DNA of 64,000 nucleotides from Pelagibacterium xiamenense (GTDB taxonomy: Bacteria; Pseudomonadota; Alphaproteobacteria; Rhizobiales; Devosiaceae), in NCBI RefSeq assembly GCF_021166475.1, contig NZ_JAJOYS010000001.1, positions 1,178,001-1,242,000 on the forward strand. Reading direction: 5' to 3'. The stretch's first letter is position 1. Every line of letters begins with the position of its first letter. The notes under the pieces were generated by a model, which was given only the letters and a program-made list of their open reading frames with translations, did no database searches and had not been told where the DNA came from. This document shows, one piece after another, positions 46,084-53,195 of the stretch. Both the position numbers and the translations under genes were made by a program.

Positions 46084-46518
46084 ATGTCGCGCAAACTTAT
46101 CCTTTCGACTGCCATCGCCGCCATCGTGGGTTTTGCCTCGGTTCCGGCCATGGCCAACAGCGTCTACATCCAGCAGTGGGGCTGGGCGAATGCCGCCGGG
46201 GGCCATCAGGCCGGCAACGGCAACGCCATCGGCGTCTACCAGAGGGGTTGGAAGAACAACTCGGTCTCCCGGCAGTTCGGTAACGGGAATGTGGCCGCGA
46301 CCGGACAGGACGGGCACCACAACGCCTCCGATATCTGGCAGAATGGCAACGGCAATGCTGCCGGCGTCGGCCAGTTCGGCGGCCACCATACGTCCATCCT
46401 CACCCAGGACGGCAACGGCAATGTCGCCGCCGGCGTGCAGGTCGGCAATGGTTGCGAGGCCGAAGTCAATCAGACGGGCTCGGGCAACGTCGCGGCGTTC
46501 GTCCAGACCTGCCCCTGA
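46084..46518 (+). CDS. Curlin-like amyloid subunit (CsgA/CsgB type)
   Basis: A 144-residue exported protein. Signal peptide cleaved after PAMA (residue 24). The mature part is about five to six imperfect 20-24-residue curlin repeats with the x-Q-x-G-x-N/G-x-A-x5-Q ladder pattern (SVYIQQWGWAN, IGVYQRGWKNN, SRQFGNGNVAAT, DIWQNGNGNAAG, SILTQDGNGNVAAG, EVNQTGSGNVAAF). The repeats should stack as a beta-solenoid amyloid. Two Cys near the end (GNGCEAEV, QTCP) could form a disulfide. CAGGAG precedes the ATG. Followed after 74 bp by csgH. Confidence 0.88.
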   Translation: MSRKLILSTAIAAIVGFASVPAMANSVYIQQWGWANAAGGHQAGNGNAIGVYQRGWKNNSVSRQFGNGNVAATGQDGHHNASDIWQNGNGNAAGVGQFGGHHTSILTQDGNGNVAAGVQVGNGCEAEVNQTGSGNVAAFVQTCP

Positions 46519-46592
46519 TCGGGCCATGGCCCACGACGAGCGGGAGAGGTCCGCCTCTCCCGGGTCCAACCCGGTGAGAAAGGAAACTGACC

Positions 46593-47003
46593 ATGTTTGG
46601 CAAGGATAAATCGTTCGGGATGCAGGCTCTGGCCGCAGGTGCGGCGCTCACCGCACTGGTTGCGCTCGGTGGCGCCGGCTACGCAAGCAGCTCCGCATCC
46701 AACGCCTCGGGCTCCGCCCGCTGCGACATCGCCGCCACCCAGAGCGGTTCGATGATCGCCCTCGAGGGCCTGCTCCACGCTGAAAAGGCATTGCAGGGCA
46801 GTTATCGGTTCACTGTCCAGAGCGTCGGCGGAGGTAACTCGTCCACGACGTCCCAGGGCGGCGGCTTCGTTGTCGAAGCCCAGGACACCGCGGTTCTCGG
46901 CCGCGTGAATGTCGGAGGTTCGTCCGCCACCTACGACGTCCGGCTGGTGATCGAGATCGACGGAGAAGTCTTCGAATGCCAAAGCCGCGTCGGCGCGCAG
47001 TGA
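46593..47003 (+). CDS. csgH: CsgH-like curli chaperone/inhibitor
   Basis: A 136-residue protein with an N-terminal hydrophobic signal (ALAAGAALTALVALGGAGYA). The mature domain matches CsgH, a periplasmic immunoglobulin-like protein of alphaproteobacteria that inhibits premature curlin polymerisation: CDIAATQSGSMIALEG, LQGSYRFTVQSVGG, SSTTSQGGGFVVEA and the final Cys in EVFECQSR, which would pair with the first Cys. AAAGGAAA precedes the ATG. A terminator follows. Confidence 0.82.
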   Translation: MFGKDKSFGMQALAAGAALTALVALGGAGYASSSASNASGSARCDIAATQSGSMIALEGLLHAEKALQGSYRFTVQSVGGGNSSTTSQGGGFVVEAQDTAVLGRVNVGGSSATYDVRLVIEIDGEVFECQSRVGAQ

Positions 47004-47027
47004 AAGCGCACGCCGGAGCAGCCGAAT

Positions 47028-47059
47028 AAAGACCTTCCGCACCGCGCGGGAGGTCTTTT
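47028..47059 (+). terminator. Terminator after csgH
   Basis: A 13-bp stem with one G-U pair (47028-47040 and 47046-47058) and a five-base loop, followed by TTTT. It lies 24 bp after the csgH stop and just before the convergent RES toxin gene. Confidence 0.8.
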
Positions 47060-47064
47060 CGCGT

Positions 47065-47763
47065 TCATAATGCGAAAAGCCGCCCCGTCCGGCGGTTATG
47101 CACCTGGTCCACGCGCGCCCCATCCCAATGGAAATCGAAATGATCGCCCTGAACGGGGATGGGGACAAGGTCCGGCCAGAATACCCCCGCGCATGCGCCG
47201 CCGGGGCACCGGACGCTGTCGTAAACCACGCCGTTGCCACCCGCACGACGCACGGCCTTGCCCAACGCCTGCGGCGCGCTGTAGTCGTCGGGGTCGTGAT
47301 AGGGAGCGCGTCCGCGCACGTCGCACAGGTCGAGATCGAGGCTGTTGACGAGGACGCGGAACTGCGACGTCCAGCCCGGCGCCTCCGCGCTCGCGGCCAT
47401 TGTCCGGCCGTGGTGGTAGGCAACCTCCCGCAGCGCGACTTCTTCGCTGTTGCCGGCGCTGTAGATGCCATAGCTGCCATCGGTGAACCGCCCGGGCCGG
47501 TCCGGGCTCACGTGAACGAACGGCGCCATGAGATAGGACGCGCCCGGTCCGCCCACGCGCCGCTCGGGCGGCACCAGCGCGAGCGTCCCCATCTGCTCGC
47601 GCAGCCGCGGATTGGTCTTGGACTCGGCGGAAGCGAGCGCCTCCCAGTCGCGCGGATCGGCGATGTCCTCGAAAAGGTCGACTGGTGGATGGATCGAGCG
47701 GATGATACGGTAGGCCTTGGGCCAGCTCACGCGGGCGACCGGCAGGTCGTCCGGGCTCACCAT
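47065..47763 (-). CDS. RES-domain toxin (NAD+ phosphorylase/ADP-ribosyl type)
   Basis: A 232-residue RES-family toxin. The diagnostic Arg, Glu and Ser are visible in GRFTDGSYGIYSAGNSEEVALREVAYHH. Family members (MbcT, ParT, RES-Xre) degrade NAD+ or modify host enzymes and are lethal without antitoxin. The start ATG at 47763 overlaps the antitoxin stop (ATGGTGA); GTG at 47760 would give a GTGA overlap. Paired with the Xre/DUF2384 antitoxin upstream. Confidence 0.87.
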   Translation of the reverse strand: MVSPDDLPVARVSWPKAYRIIRSIHPPVDLFEDIADPRDWEALASAESKTNPRLREQMGTLALVPPERRVGGPGASYLMAPFVHVSPDRPGRFTDGSYGIYSAGNSEEVALREVAYHHGRTMAASAEAPGWTSQFRVLVNSLDLDLCDVRGRAPYHDPDDYSAPQALGKAVRRAGGNGVVYDSVRCPGGACAGVFWPDLVPIPVQGDHFDFHWDGARVDQVHNRRTGRLFAL

Positions 47764-48167
47764 CCCCCGCGCTCGGTGTCGAGATACGTCCGGACACGCG
47801 CGAGCGAAAAGATATCGCCCGCGGCCATGATCTCGGCCGGCGTCTTGCCGCCGAACACCGTGTTCGGCGTCTTGACCCAGCGATAGCCCCGTTCGGGATC
47901 GGTAAAGAGGATGCGCAATCCCTTGTGGATGCCCATCAGGAGCGACAGCCGCGTTGCGAGATCGCGGTCGATCCGCCCGATATCCCCCGCCTTCCAGCGC
48001 GCATAGGTTCGCGCCGGCAGTCCACCGAGAATGTCGCGCGCCTGACCGTCGGCAAGACCCCATCTGGCAAACAGATTGACCACCGCCCGCGCGAGCGCGG
48101 CGCTCTCTTCGTCTGTGATCCGGTCCGCATCGGGGACGGCTGACGTCTTTGCAATCTCGACAAGCAT
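47757..48167 (-). CDS. Xre/MbcA/ParS-type antitoxin (DUF2384)
   Basis: A 136-residue antitoxin with an N-terminal helical HTH region and the C-terminal DUF2384 toxin-binding domain (LSLLMGIHKGLRILFTDPERGYRWVKTPNTVFGGKTPAEIM in parts, family hallmark PNxxFGGxTPxE). The C-terminal tip TERGGW would insert into the RES active site, as known for this class. GAGGT lies before the ATG at 48167. A candidate autoregulatory palindrome lies 28 bp upstream. Confidence 0.87.
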   Translation of the reverse strand: MLVEIAKTSAVPDADRITDEESAALARAVVNLFARWGLADGQARDILGGLPARTYARWKAGDIGRIDRDLATRLSLLMGIHKGLRILFTDPERGYRWVKTPNTVFGGKTPAEIMAAGDIFSLARVRTYLDTERGGW

Positions 48168-48194
48168 CGCAATTACCTCGTTTGGCGTAAAATA

Positions 48195-48208
48195 GGCATA
48201 TTTATGCC
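48195..48208. promoter_or_regulatory. Candidate operator of the RES-Xre module
   Basis: GGCAT (48195-48199) and ATGCC (48204-48208), perfect arms with an AT-rich four-base spacer, in an AT-rich stretch 28 bp upstream of the antitoxin start. Position fits autoregulation by the Xre antitoxin. Confidence 0.45.
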
Positions 48209-48349
48209 ATTTGGCAAGTCTTCGCCGCCACGCCAACCTTAACGCCAGATAAATGCTGCCTTCGAGGTGAGTTCAGCCGCGCCCTGTCAGTGTGAGGCCA
48301 TCGGTTTTGAATGCCGGGACGCAACACACGGGACCAAAGGACGAGGACC

Positions 48350-48760
48350 ATGACCAGGATTGTGAAAACCACCATCGCCACGATTTTCGCCGCCACCCTC
48401 GGCGCCGCCGCGCTCCATACGCCGGCCCATGCGGGCGGCCAGGTGTCGATCGGCATCAACGCCAAGAACGCCGAACAGGCCCAGGCCATCAACGCCGGGC
48501 TCGCGATCTACTCCATCTTCTCGGAGATCGAAGGCTCGGGCATCACCCAGAATGGCGCCAACAACATCGCGGGCCTTCTCCAGAACGGCGCGGGCAATAC
48601 CGGCGTCGTGCACCAGGAAGGCAACGGCCACAACGGCACCCTCCAGCAGCACGGCCACGGCAATTCCTACGGCCTGTTCCAGTTCGGGCAGGGCACCAAC
48701 GCCCACGTCAACCAGACCGGCTACGGCCAGTCCGGCGTGGGCTTCACCTTCGGCTGGTAG
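48350..48760 (+). CDS. Second curlin-like protein with unique N-terminal segment
   Basis: A 136-residue exported protein. Signal peptide ends near HTPAHA (residue 28). A non-repeat segment follows (QVSIGINAKNAEQAQAINAGLAIYSIF), then about four curlin repeats (SGITQNGANNIAGLLQNGAGN, GVVHQEGNGHNGTLQQHGHGN, SYGLFQFGQGTNAHVNQTGYGQ) and a terminal FTFGW. The distinct N-terminal part suggests a nucleator or anchor (CsgB-like) rather than the bulk subunit; this is inference. GAGGA precedes the ATG at 48350. It is separated from the first curlin and csgH by the reverse-strand toxin-antitoxin pair. Confidence 0.82.
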   Translation: MTRIVKTTIATIFAATLGAAALHTPAHAGGQVSIGINAKNAEQAQAINAGLAIYSIFSEIEGSGITQNGANNIAGLLQNGAGNTGVVHQEGNGHNGTLQQHGHGNSYGLFQFGQGTNAHVNQTGYGQSGVGFTFGW

Positions 48761-48789
48761 GCCGGAGCCGCCAGAAGGGGACGCGAGGG

Positions 48790-48821
48790 CGGCGTGGCGC
48801 GAGGGCGCCACGCCGTTTTTT
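48790..48821 (+). terminator. Terminator of the second curlin gene
   Basis: A perfect 10-bp stem (48790-48799, 48806-48815) with a six-base loop is followed by six T residues. It lies 30 bp after the stop. Confidence 0.85.
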
Positions 48822-48847
48822 GCTGTGCGTGACGGTCCTCCGGCCGG

Positions 48848-49582
48848 TCAAGCGCGGGCCTGCTTTCCCAGCGCCATATAGTGCGCGCGCCGGTCCTTGG
48901 GAAACTTTTCGAGCGCGGCGCGTAGCAGAGCTCTGGGCATCGTCGCGGCGTGGGCGTCGAGGAAGGCGATAAGGGCCGGGTCGTCCTGGGGGATGCAGCG
49001 GAGCATCCAGCCGGTGGCCTTGTGGATGAGGTCTTCGGGGTCGGTGCGCAGGATGTCGGCGATCGCCAGCGTGTCGGCGTAGTCCTTGCGCTTGATGAAG
49101 GCGAAGGTGGCGAGGATGGCCGTGCGGCGTTCCCACATGTTCGGTGACCGGGAAAGCCGATAAAGGAGATCGCGCGGTTTATCGACGAGGTGCGGACCGA
49201 CGACGTGCCAGGCGCCGAGGTCGACGAGATCCCAATTGTTGATCCTGTCGTGCCGGCGCAAATAGAGTTCGTGGAGCACGTCGCGGCGCTCGGGCGTGGT
49301 GCCCTTGCGCTTGTACTGCCGGGCCATGATCGAAACCGCACCGGCCCGGTGCTCGTGGATACCGCTTTCGAGCAGGAGTTCGATCTCGGCGGGGTCCATG
49401 TCGAGGAATGCTTCGGCAGCCTCGAAGACGTGTCCCATGCGCACGCCCATGAAGACGTCGCCTTCGCCGTATTCGCCTTCGCCCATCTTGAAGTAGCGGT
49501 TGTACTTTTCGCGCTCGGCGTCCGATTGCAGCGTCTCAAGGTGCGCCTTGAAGGCATCGGCGGTGGGCGCGTCCGCGCTCAT
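48848..49582 (-). CDS. AlkD-like DNA alkylation repair protein
   Basis: A 244-residue HEAT-repeat DNA glycosylase of the AlkC/AlkD group that removes bulky alkylated bases without base flipping. Conserved stretches: NRYFKMGEGEYGEGDVFMGV, INNWDLVDL and MWERRTAILATFAFIKR, which carry the aromatic and Asp residues of the active cleft. Its ATG overlaps the SRPBCC stop (ATGA). It is the third gene of an arsR-SRPBCC-alkD unit. Confidence 0.87.
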   Translation of the reverse strand: MSADAPTADAFKAHLETLQSDAEREKYNRYFKMGEGEYGEGDVFMGVRMGHVFEAAEAFLDMDPAEIELLLESGIHEHRAGAVSIMARQYKRKGTTPERRDVLHELYLRRHDRINNWDLVDLGAWHVVGPHLVDKPRDLLYRLSRSPNMWERRTAILATFAFIKRKDYADTLAIADILRTDPEDLIHKATGWMLRCIPQDDPALIAFLDAHAATMPRALLRAALEKFPKDRRAHYMALGKQARA

Positions 49583-50073
49583 CGCGGTTGCAATTCCCCG
49601 AGCAGCCTGTCGAGCGAGTCGAGGCTCATGCCCAGGCCGTCCGTCATCCCCGAGGCAGCGGCGGCGTCGCGCGCGGCGCGGGATTCGAAAAGGATGACCT
49701 GGGTCATCTTGGTCTTCTCGACAAGCGCCGAAAACTGGATCGTGACAAGCATCGGTCCCATGGCCTCCTCGTCGTCGAAGACCTCCGTGCTGACCAGTTG
49801 GTCCGGCCTGTCGATCTCGTGGAATTCGCCCGTGAGCCCCAGGAAGGCGTCGTCCGGACCGGTCCATTCGTAGCGGTATTCCCCACCGATGGAGAGATCG
49901 ATCTCGCATTTCGAGAACGACCATCCTTCGGGACCCGTCAGCCACCGGGCGACGTATTCGGGCTTGGTATAGCAGTCGAAAACGAGGTCGACCGGCGCGT
50001 CGAAATCGCGCTCGACGCGGATCTCGGTCTCGCTCGGCGCAGTGACGATCAGGCGGTGGCCGGAAGTGGTCAT
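49579..50073 (-). CDS. SRPBCC (AHSA1-like) protein A
   Basis: A 164-residue START-like domain protein (EIRVERDFDAPVDLVFDCYTKPEYVARWLTGPEGWS in parts, GEYRYEWTGPD). It probably binds a hydrophobic ligand; no catalytic residues are evident. It follows the ArsR gene directly (stop and start abut) and overlaps the AlkD-like gene, so the three are co-expressed. Similar ArsR-SRPBCC pairs are common in alphaproteobacteria; ligands are unknown. Confidence 0.88.
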   Translation of the reverse strand: MTTSGHRLIVTAPSETEIRVERDFDAPVDLVFDCYTKPEYVARWLTGPEGWSFSKCEIDLSIGGEYRYEWTGPDDAFLGLTGEFHEIDRPDQLVSTEVFDDEEAMGPMLVTIQFSALVEKTKMTQVILFESRAARDAAAASGMTDGLGMSLDSLDRLLGELQPR

Positions 50074-50421
50074 CTAGTTCTGCTCCCTTTTGCGCTGGGC
50101 CTTGAGATCATCCAGAAGGTCGTCGAGCCGCGAAAAATTTGCTTCCCAGACCTTGCGGTAGTTCTCCAGCCAGTCCGTTGCCTCCTTGAGCGCCGCGCCC
50201 TCGATCTTGCACGGGCGGCGCTGCGCATCGCGGCTGCGCGAAATCAGCCCCGCGCGCTCGAGCATCTTGAGATGCTTGGAGATCGCAGGCTGACTCATGT
50301 CGAAAGGTTCGGCAAGTTCCATCACCGTGGCCTCGCCCTCGATGAGCCGGGCGAGAATGGCGCGCCGGGTGGGATCGGCCAGCGCGATGAATGTGGCGTC
50401 CAGGCGTTCGGATTCATTCAT
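50074..50421 (-). CDS. ArsR-family (SmtB-like) transcriptional repressor
   Basis: A 115-residue winged-helix protein (ALADPTRRAILARLIEGEATVMELAEPFDMSQPAISKHLKMLERAGLISR in parts) without the metal-binding Cys (CVC) of ArsR/SmtB, so it senses something other than thiophilic metals. It belongs to the SRPBCC-associated ArsR subgroup. It is divergent from a second SRPBCC gene; a 12-bp imperfect inverted repeat six bases upstream of its start is a likely operator. Confidence 0.9.
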   Translation of the reverse strand: MNESERLDATFIALADPTRRAILARLIEGEATVMELAEPFDMSQPAISKHLKMLERAGLISRSRDAQRRPCKIEGAALKEATDWLENYRKVWEANFSRLDDLLDDLKAQRKREQN

Positions 50422-50426
50422 GATAT

Positions 50427-50458
50427 ATAACCGATAAGTTTGATAGCTTTATAGTTAT
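50427..50458. promoter_or_regulatory. Candidate ArsR operator in the divergent promoter
   Basis: ATAACCGATAAG (50427-50438) and CTTTATAGTTAT (50447-50458) match as an inverted repeat at 10 of 12 positions with an eight-base spacer. The AT-rich stretch lies between arsR and the forward SRPBCC gene, the usual place for ArsR binding. Confidence 0.5.
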
Positions 50459-50596
50459 GATATTGGCGCCCCGGCGTCAATGTTTGCGCGTTCAAAGATC
50501 GGTAAGCGAATGCGCTTTTATCTCGACCCTGTCGGCATCGCCTGTCCCGCTTCGTCCTAGAGGCATCATCATGGACGCCAAACGAGGAGATCGACA

Positions 50597-51073
50597 ATGT
50601 CTGCTGATGCCAATTTCGACGAAAGCCGCATTCTGGTCCTCAACCGCCTGATCGACGCCCCGCGCGAGAAGGTCTTCCGCTGCTGGACCGACCCTGAACT
50701 GCTGCCCCAATGGTTCGCGCCCAAGCCCTGGACCGCCCCGCGCGCCGAACTCGACGTGCGCCCCGGCGGTACGTGTTTCGTGGTGATGGCGGACCCCGAG
50801 GGCAACGAATATCCCAACCCCGGCGTCTATCTCGACGTCGTACCCAATGAACGGCTGGTGTTCACCGACGCCTTCACCGCCGCGTGGGAACCCTCGGACA
50901 AGCCGTTCTTCGTTGCCGAGCTGACCTTTGCCGACGAGGGGGGCAAGACCCGCTACATCGCCCGCGCCAAGCACTGGCGCGTCGAGGACAAGCTCGAACA
51001 CGAGAAAATGGGCTTTCACGAAGGCTGGGGCATTTGCGCCGATCAGCTCGAGGCTCTGGCGCGGACGCTCTAG
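50597..51073 (+). CDS. SRPBCC (AHSA1-like) protein B
   Basis: A 158-residue START-like protein (ILVLNRLIDAPREKVFRCWTDPELLPQWFAPKPW, ELDVRPGGTCFVVMADPEGNEYPNPGVYLDVVPNERLVFTDAF in parts). Paralogue of the reverse-strand SRPBCC protein A, but transcribed away from the shared ArsR gene. GGAGA precedes the ATG. Its stop overlaps the end of the convergent acetyltransferase gene by four bases. Ligand unknown. Confidence 0.88.
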   Translation: MSADANFDESRILVLNRLIDAPREKVFRCWTDPELLPQWFAPKPWTAPRAELDVRPGGTCFVVMADPEGNEYPNPGVYLDVVPNERLVFTDAFTAAWEPSDKPFFVAELTFADEGGKTRYIARAKHWRVEDKLEHEKMGFHEGWGICADQLEALARTL

Positions 51074-51918
51074 CCGTACCGGCGCTCCAGCCAGTCAACC
51101 GCAAACCGGGTCATGGCGGCGGCATCGACGAGGATGCTGTCGGCATGGCCGATCTTGGCCGACCGCCCTGAACCGCTTTCGAGGAAGTCCGTCACGATAT
51201 CGGTGAAATAATCGATATCGTCGAGCGCCGGAATGACCGCCTCGCCGGTATTGAATTCCTCCACCCAGCGCCACACGGTCCCGGTCTCGCTCGCGAACGG
51301 CACCTCGATCCGCTTGATGCGCTTGCCTTCAAGGCGCGCGAGATGCTCGGCGTGATGGATGAGCGTCATCGTATCGCGCGGCGCCCCGAGCATGAGCACC
51401 TTGCCGCCCGCTTCAACGAGCTTTGCAAGCGGCGAGCGCGCGCCATACCCATAGTCGATCGGATGCCCGGCCGTGAGCCATTCGGCCCGCGCGCCGATCG
51501 CCGCCATGGAGGCGCCGGGACTGCCGCTGCGCAACGCCCCCGGCGTTGTGCGCAAGAATTCGGGGAAGGCGCCATTGTCGCGGATCGCGCGCGACCGAAG
51601 CGGATCGAAGGGAGGAATATGCGGTTTCCATGCGTCCGGAACGCGGCCGTCGGCATCGAGAAGGTCTTCGTAGCGCGCGTCCCAATCGGTATACCCCATC
51701 ACGGTCCCTTCGGGCCCCACCGCGTCACGCAGCGCGCCGATCACAGCGTCCGGCCCGTTGAGCAGCGGGCCGATCTTCGAGAGCGCAGCGTGGACCATAA
51801 CGATATCCCCGCGGGCGAGCCCGATGGCGCGCAAATCCTCCAAAAGCGCAGCGCGCGTTACGAATGGCGCCCGCGGTGCCTCGACCGTCGCATCGGGTCG
51901 GGTAGTTTCGTTTGTCAT
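51070..51918 (-). CDS. AAC(3)-family aminoglycoside N-acetyltransferase
   Basis: A 282-residue protein of the antibiotic N-acetyltransferase fold that uses acetyl-CoA. Family signatures: LARGDIVMVHAALSKIGPLLNGPDAVIGALRDAVGPEGTVMGYT in parts, RTTPGALRSGSPGASMAAIG, HPIDYGYGARSPLAKLVEAGGKVLMLGA and the catalytic-His region TLIHHAEHLA. Size and motifs resemble chromosomal AAC(3)-IV-like enzymes; many such proteins do not confer resistance. GAGGAC precedes the ATG at 51918. Confidence 0.83.
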   Translation of the reverse strand: MTNETTRPDATVEAPRAPFVTRAALLEDLRAIGLARGDIVMVHAALSKIGPLLNGPDAVIGALRDAVGPEGTVMGYTDWDARYEDLLDADGRVPDAWKPHIPPFDPLRSRAIRDNGAFPEFLRTTPGALRSGSPGASMAAIGARAEWLTAGHPIDYGYGARSPLAKLVEAGGKVLMLGAPRDTMTLIHHAEHLARLEGKRIKRIEVPFASETGTVWRWVEEFNTGEAVIPALDDIDYFTDIVTDFLESGSGRSAKIGHADSILVDAAAMTRFAVDWLERRYG

Positions 51919-52036
51919 GGTCCTCACATCTATTTGCAGTCGCCGACTTTGGGCTTGCATTGCCCCGGCGCTTCTTGTGGACTTGGTTCTATTGTTGTGC
52001 GGCGCCAAGACCGGCACAAGGACAGGGGACGGAGAC

Positions 52037-52999
52037 ATGGCTGCTTTTTGTGTAAAACGACGGCCGCGCCGGGTCCCGCAGGCCCTTCGGTTGCTCGTCG
52101 CCGGCCTGCTGGCGCTTGCGGTCTTTGCCCCGCCAGCCGCCGCCCAGACCGTGAGCGACGGCTATGAGGCGTTCGAAGCCGGAGACTATGCGCGCGCGGC
52201 GGAAATCTGGCGGCCGCTGGCGGAGGCCGGTGACGTCGACGCCCAGTTCTATATGGGCGACCTCTACGAGTTCGGCGACGGCGTGCCGCAGGACTACGGC
52301 ACCGCGCTCGAATGGTACAAACTCGCCGCCAAGCAGAACGACGCGGAGGCGCTTTTCCGCGCCGGGGTCTTCCACGATTTCGGCTATGGCGTTGACGTCG
52401 ACTACGAAACCGCGGCCGAGTTCTATGCGCTCGCCGCGGATGCCGGCCATGCGCCGGCGCAGTTCAATCTGGGGCTGATGTACCTCGATGGCGAGGGTGT
52501 GGAGCAGGACTACGACGAGGCGCTGCGCCATTTCCAACTGGCCGCGACCCAGGGGCACGCAGGCGCGCAGAATTCCATCGGCGTAATGTACGACAACGCC
52601 GACGGCGTCGAGCAGGATTACGCCGAGGCGCTGCGCTGGTACCGGTTTGCCGCCGATCAGGGTCTCCCCATCGCCATGCACAATATCGGGCTTCTGTACG
52701 ACAATGGCCGCGGCGTCGACGTCGACTTCGAACAGGCGGCGCTTTGGTATCGCAGGGCCGCGGACCTCGGTCACGCGGCGGGCATGCACGATCTGGGGCT
52801 CATGTATTACTACGGCGAGGGCGTGCCGCTCGATGCCGAGCTTGCCTACTACTGGCTTTATCTCGCGCGCGAATATGGCGGCGGCACCAATGAGTATATC
52901 GAGGAGGACGTCGCGATGGCCGCCGAGCAGCTGAGGGCGTCCCAGATCGCCGATATCGAGGAGAAGGCCCGCGCCTGGCAGCCGCGCGAGGGCGAATAG
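52037..52999 (+). CDS. Secreted Sel1-repeat protein
   Basis: A 320-residue protein with a basic N-terminal signal peptide cleaved near AAAQ (residue 37) and about seven Sel1-like (TPR-related) repeats of 36 residues, each ending in patterns such as AQFYMGDLYEFGDGVPQDYGTALEWYKLAA (in parts) and AMHNIGLLYDNGRGVDVDFEQAALWYRRAA. Sel1 proteins usually scaffold envelope complexes or signalling. ATG 52037 has GGGGACGGAG upstream. No partner is adjacent except the MltB gene downstream. Confidence 0.87.
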   Translation: MAAFCVKRRPRRVPQALRLLVAGLLALAVFAPPAAAQTVSDGYEAFEAGDYARAAEIWRPLAEAGDVDAQFYMGDLYEFGDGVPQDYGTALEWYKLAAKQNDAEALFRAGVFHDFGYGVDVDYETAAEFYALAADAGHAPAQFNLGLMYLDGEGVEQDYDEALRHFQLAATQGHAGAQNSIGVMYDNADGVEQDYAEALRWYRFAADQGLPIAMHNIGLLYDNGRGVDVDFEQAALWYRRAADLGHAAGMHDLGLMYYYGEGVPLDAELAYYWLYLAREYGGGTNEYIEEDVAMAAEQLRASQIADIEEKARAWQPREGE

Positions 53000-53035
53000 G
53001 CCGTGCCATGGTTAATCGCGCGACGACCAACGTGC

Positions 53036-53050
53036 TTAACGCCATCTTAA
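53036..53050. promoter_or_regulatory. Candidate CtrA-binding box (perfect TTAA-N7-TTAA)
   Basis: TTAA at 53036-53039 and 53047-53050 with a seven-base spacer, the full CtrA core. It is about 146 bp upstream of the MltB-type transglycosylase start in the sel1-mltB gap. Another TTAA occurs at 53066-53069 but with wrong spacing. Confidence 0.5.
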
Positions 53051-53195
53051 GCCGGTGGAGGCATTCTTAAGTCCTATCGTTGAGTTGCGTACGCAGGCCG
53101 TTCGGCGGCGACCCCGAGGGGGCAGGGGGAACCGCATTTCGCCACAATAGTGGCATAGGGAACGGCGTGCGGATTGGAAACGAAGAGGCCAACCA

